This document shows positions 16,960-26,450 of a DNA stretch of 64,000 bases, piece after piece. The notes beneath the pieces are model-generated. The model worked only from the letters and a program-made list of their open reading frames with translations. It searched no databases and was not told the origin of the DNA. This stretch comes from Bacillota bacterium (lineage in GTDB: Bacteria > Bacillota > Desulfitobacteriia > Desulfitobacteriales > JAJXUE01). Each line of letters starts with the position of its first letter. Positions within the stretch are counted from its first letter, which is position 1. The DNA is taken from positions 1-64,000 of the forward strand of contig JAJXUE010000003.1 of NCBI GenBank assembly GCA_021783135.1, written 5' to 3'. Both the position numbers and the translations under genes were made by a program.

Positions 16960-17829
16960 ATGTTTAAGTCGCCGGCTGAATTGCACCAAGCATTAGCTAA
17001 CCAATTTTATTTAGCGGATGAGAGTACAGTCACAGTGCTATTTCTGGCGGCCAGACTGCAAAAGCCGTTGCTTATAGAAGGTCCTGCCGGAGTGGGTAAG
17101 ACCGGGCTGGCTTTGGCCTTAGCTGCGTCTCAAGGCTTTCGCTTAATACGTTTGCAGTGTTACGAAGGGATTGACGCCGGTAAGGCTTTATACGACTGGA
17201 ACTATCATCGTCAGCTTTTACGCGTTCAGGCCGGGCAGGGCGAAGGTTGGGAAAATGCCGGCGCTGACATTTTCACGCGCGAGTTTCTCATGGAGCGGCC
17301 GTTGCTTCAGGCTATTTTGAGCACAGAACCTTGTTTGCTGTTGATCGATGAGCTAGATAAAAGTGGCGAAGAGTTTGAAAGTTTTCTGCTGGAATTACTG
17401 GCAGAGTTTCAGATTACGATTCCTGAATTGGGCACTTTACAAGCAGCACATAAACCCTTGGTGATGCTGACCAGCAATGGTTCCCGTGATTTTAGCGATG
17501 CCTTAAGGCGTAGATGTTTGCATTTGCACCTTGGCTATCCCGATATGGCTAGGGAAGCTGCAATTGTCGCAGGGCATTGCCCTGAGGTCCGCCACCCTTT
17601 AATTAATCATTGCACCAATTTAGTCCATCGTTTACGTAAACTGCCTTTGCGTAAGTCCCCGAGCATTGCTGAAACGATTGATTTTGTGCAAGCGTTAGTC
17701 GAACTGGGATTTTCTGACTTGACTAAAGCTGCAATTGAGATGAGTCTAGGCACATTACTTAAATACCCTCAGGATCAACAACTGGTCATGGAAAGATTAC
17801 CCGGCTTGATGGAGCTGGAATTGTCATGA
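16960..17829 (+). CDS. MoxR-family AAA+ ATPase
   Basis: A 289-residue ATPase with Walker A 'GPAGVGKT' (about residues 42-49), Walker B 'LLLIDELDK' and the sensor region 'LVMLTSNGSRDFSDALRRRC'. MoxR ATPases act as chaperones that activate a partner, usually together with a VWA protein. The partner here is the next gene, which overlaps by four bases (ATGA). This is a CoxD/CoxE-like or GvpN-like pair; the client protein is not evident from neighbours. Confidence 0.88.
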   Translation: MFKSPAELHQALANQFYLADESTVTVLFLAARLQKPLLIEGPAGVGKTGLALALAASQGFRLIRLQCYEGIDAGKALYDWNYHRQLLRVQAGQGEGWENAGADIFTREFLMERPLLQAILSTEPCLLLIDELDKSGEEFESFLLELLAEFQITIPELGTLQAAHKPLVMLTSNGSRDFSDALRRRCLHLHLGYPDMAREAAIVAGHCPEVRHPLINHCTNLVHRLRKLPLRKSPSIAETIDFVQALVELGFSDLTKAAIEMSLGTLLKYPQDQQLVMERLPGLMELELS

Positions 17830-19154
17830 ATGACGTATTGCGGTTTGCGCGGCGGCTGCGTGATGCTGGTTTAACTGTAGCACCTTCCGAAATATGCGAC
17901 GCCATTGGCGGCTTGACATGTTTTCCAACCGGTACCGAGGATTTCAACCATTATTTGGTGTTAAGGGCAGCACTAGTTAAACGGATAGAAGACCAACCAG
18001 TATTTGATACAGTCTACCAACTTTTCTTTTGCAACCAGGTGCCCACGTTGCTAACGCCTGGCATTGCGGAAGTACGGAGTTCTTTTGGGCATGGTTTTAA
18101 AGCCACCGGTTTGTCAACCCTTGCGGCCGCAATGTTGGATGGGGAGTTTGCCCCTTGTCAAGCATCTCTGGGGGACGCCGTGCAAAGGCAGTGCCAGGAG
18201 AATGTCCCAATTGAGGAATCCATTCGACGTGTGTTGGTCGATTTAAATTACTTTGGCGCCGTAAACAGTTTGCGTTTAAGTAAAGAAAGAGGGATATTGC
18301 CGGAATGGGCATATCAAGCTGCGCAGGAAAATGCTAATCGTTTTGTGCGCACAGTGCAAAACAGCGTCCTGCTCAGATTTTCTGAGCAAGGACTTGATTG
18401 GAAGGACATTGGTCAGTATCTTGACTGGCGTCAGAAAAGCTTTAATATAATGACTGCAGCCGAAATTAGTTTGGTCAAGAGTTATCTGGCTAAAATTGGC
18501 CATAAATTGGCGGTTAGGTTGGGAAGCAAACGTAAACAGAGTCAAACAGGTACTATTGATATGCCGCTTACCTTGCGCCAGGCTATGGCCAGAGGGGCTA
18601 TTGTATCTGAAATCGTATATTCCAGGCGAATACCGAACAAACCTGAATTAGTCTTGTTATGTGACATTTCTAATTCAGTGTACTTGTTTACAGGCTTTAT
18701 GCTTCAGCTGGTTACAGTGCTGAAACAAAAATTTGAGCGAGTTAGAGTGTTTGTTTTTGTTGATACGATCTGGGAAATTCCACCGGGGTTATTTAACTAC
18801 GATATGCAAACAACTCTGGAGAATATTAGAGAACATAACAAGTGCTCACGCAGCGGACTGTCCGATTTCGGTCGGGTTTTTTCCCAATTTGCCTCAGAAG
18901 TGTTGCCGCAATTAACTCCGAAAACTACATTAATGGTGCTAGGTGATGCGCGCAACAACTGGCGACCGCCTGAGGTACCTAGTTTTAGACAAATTTGCGC
19001 CGGAGTAAAGCGTACTTACTGGCTTAACCCCCTGGCTCAGGCTGAATGGGGCAAGGATGATTGTATCATTAAACAATATGCTCCTTATTGTAAGGGAGTT
19101 TTCGCATGTAGCTGTTTGGCTCAGCTTGAACAAGTGGCTCGCAAAATACTATAG
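17826..19154 (+). CDS. VWA-domain (CoxE-like) protein partner of the MoxR ATPase
   Basis: A 442-residue protein whose C-terminal half is a von Willebrand A domain with the MIDAS motif DISNS in 'LVLLCDISNSVYLFTGFML', and later 'LMVLGDARNNW' carrying another metal-site Asp. The N-terminal half is helical and resembles CoxE-family proteins. Its start overlaps the ATPase stop (ATGA), implying translational coupling and complex formation. The function is probably assembly or remodelling of another enzyme complex. Confidence 0.8.
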   Translation: MNDVLRFARRLRDAGLTVAPSEICDAIGGLTCFPTGTEDFNHYLVLRAALVKRIEDQPVFDTVYQLFFCNQVPTLLTPGIAEVRSSFGHGFKATGLSTLAAAMLDGEFAPCQASLGDAVQRQCQENVPIEESIRRVLVDLNYFGAVNSLRLSKERGILPEWAYQAAQENANRFVRTVQNSVLLRFSEQGLDWKDIGQYLDWRQKSFNIMTAAEISLVKSYLAKIGHKLAVRLGSKRKQSQTGTIDMPLTLRQAMARGAIVSEIVYSRRIPNKPELVLLCDISNSVYLFTGFMLQLVTVLKQKFERVRVFVFVDTIWEIPPGLFNYDMQTTLENIREHNKCSRSGLSDFGRVFSQFASEVLPQLTPKTTLMVLGDARNNWRPPEVPSFRQICAGVKRTYWLNPLAQAEWGKDDCIIKQYAPYCKGVFACSCLAQLEQVARKIL

Positions 19155-19183
19155 ATTTCATGTGCTAGTGAAGGAGTATAAAA

Positions 19184-20362
19184 ATGTCAACCGTTTTCAG
19201 TAAAAACCAAAAACAGGCAATAGTCGGGATGTCGCTTGCCCTTGGCTTACGTGTTTTTGGCGTTTCTTTGTTTTTACCGGTGTTTACGCTCTTCGGGCAG
19301 CAGTTTACCCAAAACGGTACGGAAATTGGTTTTGCTTTAGGGGTTTACGGCTTGGTCCAGGCCATTTTTCAAGTTCCCTTAGGGGCCTTATCGGATCGCT
19401 TCGGCCGCAAAAGGGTTATCCTGTTCGGGCTTTTTATCTATGCAGTTGGTTCCCTTATTGCGGCTGAAGCTACTAATATATATATATTGATCTTTGCGCG
19501 AGCGTTGCAAGGTGGCGGCGCAATCAGCGGCGCAGTATATGCATTTATGGCTGATGCGATTGAACCGGAAAAGCGGGGCAGGGCAATGGGACTTTTAGGT
19601 ATGCCGATGGGTATTGCTTTTAGTGTCGGTATTGTTTTAGGGCCTATGATTGCCTCGATTTCGTCGGTGCGAGCATTGTTCGTCTTTTGTGCCATCTTAG
19701 TAGCATTTGCGTTCATTTATATAGTGGTAGCCCTTAAAGAACCAGGCCATCAACCGCATGCCGAATTACAGTTGGCTCCTGCAGAAATCTTGCTTGTATT
19801 GCGAGACCGGCGGATTTTATGGGTAACTGTGGGAGGATTTATTGCTAATTTCTTTCAAGTGGGCATTTTCGCTATTTTGCCTGTCCTTACCACGCGCTAT
19901 AAAGGCATGGCCAATTTTTGGGAGCTGATAGTGCCGATGGTGGTCGTTGGCACCAGCATTATGATGTGGGGAGCCCGTCAAGCTGACTCAGGTCGGGCCA
20001 AAAGTATGACGACACTGGCATTTGCGTTTTTAGGGCTTAGTGCGTTGGCTTTCTTTATACCAGGTTACAGCCTGTTTAAAAACGGGGACAGTGATTTTTT
20101 GATGCTGATTGTCAGCGGCGTTTTGTTTTTCGCCGGTTTTTCCATGACCCAGCCTTTGCTGTCGGCCGGTGTGACTAAATTAGCCCAAAGCACTAGGGTA
20201 GGTGCAACCAGCGGTGTGTATAACATGGCGCAAAACTTAGGGACTTTCTTTGGCGGATTTCTGGGCGGCGCCTTTTTGACCCATAATATGGGCTTATTCC
20301 TTATTTTAATGGGCATTCTTGGGTTTTGGGGTGCGGGCGTAGTTGGTCGCGCCTTAGCATAA
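19184..20362 (+). CDS. MFS efflux transporter
   Basis: A 392-residue protein with 12 predicted membrane helices. The loop 2-3 motif 'GALSDRFGRKRVI' is the major facilitator superfamily motif A, and 'GRAMGLLGMPMGIAFSVGIVLGP' resembles motif C of drug:H+ antiporters. The substrate cannot be told. The ATG follows GAAGGAG; it starts 29 bases after the VWA gene. Confidence 0.85.
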   Translation: MSTVFSKNQKQAIVGMSLALGLRVFGVSLFLPVFTLFGQQFTQNGTEIGFALGVYGLVQAIFQVPLGALSDRFGRKRVILFGLFIYAVGSLIAAEATNIYILIFARALQGGGAISGAVYAFMADAIEPEKRGRAMGLLGMPMGIAFSVGIVLGPMIASISSVRALFVFCAILVAFAFIYIVVALKEPGHQPHAELQLAPAEILLVLRDRRILWVTVGGFIANFFQVGIFAILPVLTTRYKGMANFWELIVPMVVVGTSIMMWGARQADSGRAKSMTTLAFAFLGLSALAFFIPGYSLFKNGDSDFLMLIVSGVLFFAGFSMTQPLLSAGVTKLAQSTRVGATSGVYNMAQNLGTFFGGFLGGAFLTHNMGLFLILMGILGFWGAGVVGRALA

Positions 20363-20381
20363 GATATGGGGGTTGGTAAAT

Positions 20382-20786
20382 TTGCAAAAAGTAAGTGAAA
20401 TTAGAGTTAGATATGCCGAGACGGATGCGATGGGTATAGTTTATCACGCAAATTACCTGGTGTGGATGGAGATCGCTCGCACGGAGTTGTTCCGTCTATT
20501 GGGGTTGCCCTATACCCAGTTTGAGTCAGAAGGTCTGGCACTCGCTGTAGTAGATGCTGCATTGCGTTATAAAGCACCTGCCAAGTATGATGATTTATTG
20601 GAATTACACGCCGAAGTAACAGAAGTCAGCTCGCGCAAGGTAGTATTTAGTTACAAGGTTTTGCGTGGAGATGTGCTATTATGTGAAGGGGAAACAGTGC
20701 ATCTTTTTGTTAACCAGGATGGTCGTGCTGTTAGTGCAGGAGGATTTCCGATTTGGCAGAATGTCAAGCGTATCTTTGATTTGTAA
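20382..20786 (+). CDS. Hot-dog acyl-CoA thioesterase (YbgC/FadM-like)
   Basis: A 134-residue 4-hydroxybenzoyl-CoA thioesterase-family protein. 'RYAETDAMGIVYHANYLVWMEIARTE' contains the catalytic Asp (YxxTDxxGxVYHxxY) typical of YbgC. It hydrolyses acyl-CoA thioesters; the natural substrate is unknown. I chose TTG 20382, nine bases after a GGGGG site; TTG 20373 abuts the site and is unlikely. It starts 19 bases after the MFS stop. Confidence 0.85.
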   Translation: MQKVSEIRVRYAETDAMGIVYHANYLVWMEIARTELFRLLGLPYTQFESEGLALAVVDAALRYKAPAKYDDLLELHAEVTEVSSRKVVFSYKVLRGDVLLCEGETVHLFVNQDGRAVSAGGFPIWQNVKRIFDL

Positions 20787-20864
20787 AATTTACAACATAA
20801 CTTTTCTTTTGGTTTAAGTTTTATTAGATGGCGCTCAGGATTGTTGGAAGGGGGCGGTTTACCT

Positions 20865-21713
20865 TTGTCTAAAGTTAAAATCGTCGTGGATAGTTCAAGT
20901 GATATTCCACCCATCTTGGCCAGAAAGTTGGGAATTATCGTTGTCCCCATGCCTGTAACCGTCGGAAATAGAACATTCCTTGAAGGTATTGACCTCTTTA
21001 CCAAGGATTTTTATCCTATCTTTAACGAACTTACCGAGTTGCCGAAAACTTCGCAGCCTAACTTACAGGATTTGGTTAATTGTTACAATGAAGCCGCGAG
21101 TGACGGGAGTGAAATTGTCGCCATTCATCTGTCTTCGGGCCTGAGTGGGACTGTCCAAACTGCAGTGCTGGCGAAAGATATGGTGCATGCTGGCGTTAGA
21201 GTGGAAATAGTTGATTCCTTAAATGCCTCATTAGGCTATGGCTTGTTAGCGGTAGCTGCTGCCAAGCTTGTCGCTGCAGGAGCGTCTACAGACCAAGTTA
21301 TTGCTGCTGTGGAAAAAGATAAGCACAGCTTATGTTCTGTATTTACGCCTGGTACATTGGAGTATTTAATTAAAGGTGGTCGCGTCAACAGGGTTTCCGG
21401 GGCAGTTGGAACACTTTTGGACATTAAGCCATTACTCCATGTTACTCCTGCCGGTGAGCTGGAGCCTTTTGGTAAGATTCGCGGCCGCAAGCAGGCCTTA
21501 CGCAAATTAGCGGAGAAGTTAACTAATGAAATTACCGATCCCGATCAACAAACCATCGGCATTGCCCATGCAGCATGTCAAGCGGATGCCGAGTTTTTGG
21601 CGACAGAGGTTAAACAGCGCGTGGATGCCGGAGATATATTAATAAGTGACATTGGCTGTACGATTGGGAGCCATACCGGACCTGGTTGCATAGCCTTGTT
21701 TTATCGTCACTAG
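20865..21713 (+). CDS. DegV-family fatty-acid-binding protein
   Basis: A 282-residue DegV/FakB protein. It binds a fatty acid and presents it to the FakA kinase for phosphorylation in the known systems. Visible hallmarks are 'IVVDSSSDIPPILARKLGI' at the start, 'SSGLSGTVQTAVLA' with the lipid-head-group serine, and 'HTGPGCIALFY' at the C-terminus. FakA is not nearby. The TTG at 20865 follows a GGAAGGGGGCGG site; the alternative TTG at 20841 lies within the leader. Confidence 0.88.
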   Translation: MSKVKIVVDSSSDIPPILARKLGIIVVPMPVTVGNRTFLEGIDLFTKDFYPIFNELTELPKTSQPNLQDLVNCYNEAASDGSEIVAIHLSSGLSGTVQTAVLAKDMVHAGVRVEIVDSLNASLGYGLLAVAAAKLVAAGASTDQVIAAVEKDKHSLCSVFTPGTLEYLIKGGRVNRVSGAVGTLLDIKPLLHVTPAGELEPFGKIRGRKQALRKLAEKLTNEITDPDQQTIGIAHAACQADAEFLATEVKQRVDAGDILISDIGCTIGSHTGPGCIALFYRH

Positions 21714-21738
21714 CACTGAGCTGGAGGTAGGTACATCT

Positions 21739-22998
21739 GTGAAAAGAAGCTGGGTCATATTGATAGTCTTAAGTTTATTAATGTTCAACCAGGTTGCGCC
21801 AGCCTTGGCGTTTTCAAGCAGTTCCTCGGTATCCCAAATTCCCACCGTCAATGGAGAAGCCGCGGTTTTGGTAGATGCAGACTCTGGCCAAATTTTATTT
21901 GCCAAGAACTCACATGAGCACTTGCCGATAGCCAGTATAACTAAAATTATGACGGCTATTGTAGCTTTAGATAAAGGAAACTTAGACTCAGTGGTAACCA
22001 TCCAACCCGACATTATGGACCGAAAGAATGTATACGGTACTCTGCTCTACCTTGAGCCGGGTGAAAAGTTTACCCTGCGCCAATTGCTCTATGGTATGCT
22101 GCTCAATTCAGCTAATGATGCGGCAATGGCCGTAGCCGACTACATTGGCGGCAATGAAACTAACTTTGTGCAGATGATGAATGCTACAGCGCAACAATTG
22201 GGAGCAACTGACACTCACTTTACCAATCCTGACGGTTTGTCGGAGCCCAATCATTACAGCAGTGCGAGCGATATGGCGCTGTTTGCTCGCTATGCCATGC
22301 AAAACCCTGTTTTCGCGGAGATTGTTCAAACCAAAACTATGGACTTTCCCCGTTCTAAGCCAAAACTTCCCAATAAGTTGTATAATATTGACCATATGTT
22401 ATGGCTGTACAGTGGTGTTGACGGCGTTAAAACAGGATATACAGCAGAGGCAAGAAACACAATTGTGACCTCGGCTACGCGTAATGGAAGACGCTTACTC
22501 GTGGTTGTCCTCAGAGGCGACACTGCTAAGAGTATATATGCCGATGATGCTAATCTGCTTGATTACGGGTTTAACGATTTTACGAATCAAGTATTGGCCC
22601 AGGGCAGAGTAGCAGTAGATTCTGTTCACTTAGCTGGAGGCTCTGTTGTGAAATTAGCTCCGCCTCAGCCTGTATATGGCACCTCGCCAATAGGAAAACA
22701 GTCCGACTTTGTACTTAAGCCCCAGGTTGACAAACTTAGTCTACCAATTCAGGCGGGGGAGACCCTTGGCAAGTTGAATATTTGGGAGGGAACTACACTA
22801 GTGCAAACAGTGCCTTTGATTGCATTAAATAACATTGCCAAACCAAATGTGCTCAATGCCAAACCTATTGGCAGTACTGTCTGGTTTGTATTGCCGCTGA
22901 TGGGCTTGTTTGCATACGTCGCCGTACACCGGCGTCAGCGCAGGCTACGAAGACGGACGGTGCAGCGCAATAGTCTCTATCGTTATTACCATGACTAA
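21739..22998 (+). CDS. dacF: D-alanyl-D-alanine carboxypeptidase (DacF-like, S11 family)
   Basis: A 419-residue penicillin-binding protein that trims the terminal D-Ala of peptidoglycan stem peptides. A signal peptide (about 1-24) is followed by the catalytic motifs SITK (SxxK), SAN (SxN) and KTG. The C-terminus has a membrane-spanning segment (about 380-400) and a very basic tail 'RRQRRLRRR'. In sporulating Firmicutes DacF acts in the forespore or cortex. The GTG start follows GGAGGTAG. Confidence 0.9.
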   Translation: MKRSWVILIVLSLLMFNQVAPALAFSSSSSVSQIPTVNGEAAVLVDADSGQILFAKNSHEHLPIASITKIMTAIVALDKGNLDSVVTIQPDIMDRKNVYGTLLYLEPGEKFTLRQLLYGMLLNSANDAAMAVADYIGGNETNFVQMMNATAQQLGATDTHFTNPDGLSEPNHYSSASDMALFARYAMQNPVFAEIVQTKTMDFPRSKPKLPNKLYNIDHMLWLYSGVDGVKTGYTAEARNTIVTSATRNGRRLLVVVLRGDTAKSIYADDANLLDYGFNDFTNQVLAQGRVAVDSVHLAGGSVVKLAPPQPVYGTSPIGKQSDFVLKPQVDKLSLPIQAGETLGKLNIWEGTTLVQTVPLIALNNIAKPNVLNAKPIGSTVWFVLPLMGLFAYVAVHRRQRRLRRRTVQRNSLYRYYHD

Positions 22999-23046
22999 GC
23001 AGTAGAAAAATTCGCCCCAACTATTAGCAAAGAGGAGGCGGCTGGA

Positions 23047-24105
23047 TTGCCGGTGACACAGCAATTCATTCTGAAGGCTGTAAAATTTATTATCTTTTGG
23101 CTGGTTTTCGCTCTTCTTTTCTATTTGGTTGCAAGAAACATCAAATTGTTTATTCCAATTATCGGTGGACTTATTCTCTTTGGCGTTATGAACCCGATGG
23201 TTAAAATATTGGAACGACGTACCTTTTTAGGGCACAAGTGGTCAGTTGCCTCGGCGTTAATTATAATTATTCTTGGTTTGGGTGGGGTAGTGGCCTGGCT
23301 GACCTTACTTACAGTCCGGCAAATTCAGGAATTAATCCTTAAAGGGCCAACTTATGTTGAATCACTCAGAGTAAGTATTGATCGAGTCTGGCCCAAGCTG
23401 CAGACCTTGTATCTTGGCCTTGACCCTAAGTTTGGTGATGCAATCAAACAGTCCATTGATCACGTGGTTAGTAATGCGTATGATATGGTGTCCCATGCGC
23501 TTTACGGGCTGTCCTCCCTTGCCTTAACTTTGCCGGAATTGGCAATTATGTTGGTCATCACCTTTGTTGCTGCCTTTTTTATAACCAAAAATTGGATTGT
23601 CTACAAGAGTTATCTTGTGAATATATTTCCCACTGAGTGGCGAGACGGACTTCGAGCTATCGGTAACGACTTTTCGCTGGCTTTGGTCGGGTTTCTACGG
23701 GCCCAGGTAATTTTGGTATTAGGCACAATTGTGGTCACAATTGCTGGTTTAAGCATAATTCACGTTCCTTACTATTTGCTAATCGGTTTGGTGGCTGGTT
23801 TGTTTGCGATTTTACCGGTGTTGGGCGCAGGGTTGTTGCTCGTGCCGTGGGCCATTATTGAGATTATCTTGGGCAATATGTCGTTAGGGCTAGAACTTTT
23901 GGCTTTAGTAGCAGTGCTTTCGGTGTTAAGACATATTTTTGAACCCCAAATTTTGGGTGATAATGTCGGTCTGGATCCTCTTTTTGTCTTACTCGGCATG
24001 TACATCGGGCTTGAACTAATCGGCCCAACTGGGCTGATTATCGGACCATTTGTTATAATATTTTATAAATCATTGCAAAGTGCAGGGGTATTTAAAAATT
24101 TGTAG
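23047..24105 (+). CDS. AI-2E-family (PerM/YtvI-type) membrane exporter
   Basis: A 352-residue protein with about seven membrane helices and the conserved C-terminal 'LGDNVGLDPLFVLLGMYIGLELIGPTGLIIGPF' of the AI-2E family. In sporulators YtvI-type members are in sporulation or membrane-stress regulons; the substrate is unknown. The TTG start follows GAGGAGGCGG. It is the last gene of the long plus-strand run that begins with the MoxR ATPase. Confidence 0.82.
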   Translation: MPVTQQFILKAVKFIIFWLVFALLFYLVARNIKLFIPIIGGLILFGVMNPMVKILERRTFLGHKWSVASALIIIILGLGGVVAWLTLLTVRQIQELILKGPTYVESLRVSIDRVWPKLQTLYLGLDPKFGDAIKQSIDHVVSNAYDMVSHALYGLSSLALTLPELAIMLVITFVAAFFITKNWIVYKSYLVNIFPTEWRDGLRAIGNDFSLALVGFLRAQVILVLGTIVVTIAGLSIIHVPYYLLIGLVAGLFAILPVLGAGLLLVPWAIIEIILGNMSLGLELLALVAVLSVLRHIFEPQILGDNVGLDPLFVLLGMYIGLELIGPTGLIIGPFVIIFYKSLQSAGVFKNL

Positions 24106-24208
24106 CAGTAATATCTTAGCCTTTTTGTGATATTTCGGTTAATAGACAAATATTTCGCTGTTATTATGAACTCACTTCGTGTTAATGCTATAACATGAGG
24201 TGAGTTTT

Positions 24209-25603
24209 ATGTGTGCATTAAGTTGTTTAGAATCACTTAACTTTAGTCCCTTACCACATCAAATCCATACAGCTGATCGAGTGGTAAACCAAATTGGTGG
24301 GAGGGCAATTCTGGCCGATGAAGTTGGTCTTGGTAAAACAATTGAAGCAGGCATTATTGTCAAGGAACTTATTGAGCGTAAGCAAGTGGAACGGGTCTTA
24401 ATTTTGACCCCCGCTTCGCTAGCTCCACAGTGGTGTATGGAGATGCGCGATAAATTTGCCTTGTACTTTTACCACAATCGGCGCGATCACAACTGGACCT
24501 ACTTTAGTTTTATAGTGGCTTCGATTGATAGAGCAAAACGCAGTGAGCAGTTAAAGGCCATCAGCCAAGCAGGGTTTGATTTATTGATCGTAGATGAGGC
24601 GCACAGGTTAAAGAATTGTAACACTGCTAATTACAAGGCAGTCCAACAGATTGCTGCTAAATATCTCTTATTATTGACAGCTACACCGCTGCATAACAAT
24701 CTGAAAGAACTATATAATCTGATCGAATTGGTTAAACCGGGCTTTAGCGGTGATTATACCAGATTTGCTGCCGAATTTGAGACAGAAGGCGAACACCGCT
24801 TGAATTCGGTTATGATTCGTAATCTGAAGAGTGAATTGCAAGACAAGCTCCCGCCCCGTTCGGTGGAACTTGTCCCGATTACTTTGACGTCGGCGGAACG
24901 GGATCTTTATGCAGCAGTTAATAGTTATATAAAATGGGAATACAGACGTCGGCGCAATGCCAAGCTAAGCGTGTTGAATCTGATATTGTTACAACGCGAA
25001 ATTTGCAGCAGTAGTTTTGCGGCTCAAGCTACTTTAGCTAAGATGGGCCTGGACGAATTAGCCGCTCGTGCAGCAGGTGTTAAACATAACAGTAAGGCAG
25101 ACGCAGTATATGAACTCCTGCAACGTGATAATGGTAGAACCATCATCTTTACTCAATTTAAGGCTACTCAAGCCTATCTCTATGATTTTCTTGCCCACCT
25201 AGGCGTGAATGCACTCTGCTATAACGGTGATCTTAAAGCTTGGCAAAGGGTCTGGATGCGAGACGAATTCCAGCAAAGCTCTTCGGTTTTGATCAGTACT
25301 GAGGCTGGCGGGGAAGGAATTAACTTGCAAGGAGCCAACACGGTAATTAACTATGACCTACCATGGAATCCTATGCGCGTTGAACAACGTATTGGTCGGG
25401 TACACAGATTGGGCCAAACGCAAACGGTGCAGGTATATAACTTATATGCCCAAGACACGGTTGAAGAATTAATTGTAGCATCACTGCGTGAAAAGATTGC
25501 CATATTTAACACGGCTGTCGGTGAGTTAGACCGGATCATCGATAATGAATTAGAGCCAGCCGTTGGTTTATTAGACTATTGGCACGGGGTGAAAGTTGGA
25601 TAA
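24209..25603 (+). CDS. SNF2-family DEAD/DEAH helicase
   Basis: A 464-residue, minimal Swi2/Snf2 ATPase. Motif I is 'DEVGLGKT', motif II 'DEAH' in 'LLIVDEAHRLKN', motif III 'LLLTATPLHN', motif V 'STEAGGEGINLQ' and motif VI 'QRIGRVHRLGQ'. Full-length bacterial RapA- or HepA-like enzymes are much longer, so this one lacks accessory domains. ATG 24209 follows AGGTGAG; an in-frame GTG at 24200 lies within that site. It may translocate on duplex DNA to displace proteins. No nearby methylase or nuclease suggests a defence system. Confidence 0.85.
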   Translation: MCALSCLESLNFSPLPHQIHTADRVVNQIGGRAILADEVGLGKTIEAGIIVKELIERKQVERVLILTPASLAPQWCMEMRDKFALYFYHNRRDHNWTYFSFIVASIDRAKRSEQLKAISQAGFDLLIVDEAHRLKNCNTANYKAVQQIAAKYLLLLTATPLHNNLKELYNLIELVKPGFSGDYTRFAAEFETEGEHRLNSVMIRNLKSELQDKLPPRSVELVPITLTSAERDLYAAVNSYIKWEYRRRRNAKLSVLNLILLQREICSSSFAAQATLAKMGLDELAARAAGVKHNSKADAVYELLQRDNGRTIIFTQFKATQAYLYDFLAHLGVNALCYNGDLKAWQRVWMRDEFQQSSSVLISTEAGGEGINLQGANTVINYDLPWNPMRVEQRIGRVHRLGQTQTVQVYNLYAQDTVEELIVASLREKIAIFNTAVGELDRIIDNELEPAVGLLDYWHGVKVG

Positions 25604-25639
25604 AAGTTTTTGTTTTAGCAGGGAAAAGGAGGTGTTATC

Positions 25640-25690
25640 TTGAATATTATTTCCGTAAGCTTAATAGCGGAGATAAGAAATGAACAATAA
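25640..25690 (+). CDS. 16-codon leader ORF coupled to the TPR gene
   Basis: AAAGGAGGTG, one of the strongest ribosome sites in the window, precedes TTG 25640 and a 16-codon frame ending at 25690. That end lies eleven bases inside the TPR gene, whose own ATG 25680 has only a modest GGAG. The layout suggests translational coupling, or that the ribosome site belongs to an ORF whose reading frame has been cut short. No known leader peptide is recognised. Confidence 0.35.
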   Translation: MNIISVSLIAEIRNEQ

Positions 25691-26450
25691 TTTACACTAT
25701 ATGGAAATTGAAAAATTTAAAAAACTGATTAAGCAAAACCCATTTAATGATGAAATATATTATCAATTGGGGTGTGCTTACGACAGATACGCATTGCCGG
25801 AGTTGGCCATTGATGCCTTTTTAAGAGTTATTGAATTGGTACCTAACGACGATTGCGTTTTAGATTATCTTGGCACGTTGTATAACGAGGTAGGCAAGCA
25901 ATCAGAGGCCATAAAATACCATGCGGCAGCGATAGATAACAACCCGGAGGAAAGTTCTTATTATTATAATTTGGGTAATGCCTATTTGGATCTGGGTGAT
26001 TACAAACTAGCATTGCAAGCCTACCGTAAAAGCATTAGTATTGATGACCAACAAGCTGATGTTTTTGACAACATGGGAATTGCCTTGCTTGAGCTGGGCG
26101 AAACGGAAGCTGCTACACTGGCCTTCAATCAAGCCTTGACTTTAGACAAACAACACGGACAAGCTAGGCTTCGCTTGGCTGACTGTTTGGTAAGGCTGAA
26201 AAAATTGGACAGTGCTATAGCGCAGTATAAAAAAATCATAAAGTATACGCCGGGTGAGCATCAAGCCTGGTTAGGTCTGGCATTCGCACAAAGGGATGCG
26301 GGATTGCTGGATGCCGCAATGCAAACCTTGTCAGGGGCGCTGGAAAAGTTTCCCGGTGACAAATTCATGCACTTACACTTGGCGGAAATATATCAGAGCA
26401 AAGGTATGGTAAATTTAGCTCAAGTTCATTTTCAACAAGCAAGTTTATAA
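25680..26450 (+). CDS. Tetratricopeptide-repeat protein
   Basis: A 256-residue protein made of about seven tandem TPR units; examples are 'EIYYQLGCAYDRYALPELAIDAFLRVIEL' split across two helices, and 'YYNLGNAYLDLGDYKLALQAYRK'. TPR arrays bind other proteins. No signal peptide. Its stop codon directly abuts the stop of the convergent DUF421 gene (26450/26451) with no terminator between them. Confidence 0.85.
   Translation: MNNNLHYMEIEKFKKLIKQNPFNDEIYYQLGCAYDRYALPELAIDAFLRVIELVPNDDCVLDYLGTLYNEVGKQSEAIKYHAAAIDNNPEESSYYYNLGNAYLDLGDYKLALQAYRKSISIDDQQADVFDNMGIALLELGETEAATLAFNQALTLDKQHGQARLRLADCLVRLKKLDSAIAQYKKIIKYTPGEHQAWLGLAFAQRDAGLLDAAMQTLSGALEKFPGDKFMHLHLAEIYQSKGMVNLAQVHFQQASL

Noticed and set aside
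24209-25603. Phage-defence system around the SNF2 helicase
   Set aside because: Its neighbours are an exporter and a TPR protein, with no nuclease, methylase or phospholipase-D partner.
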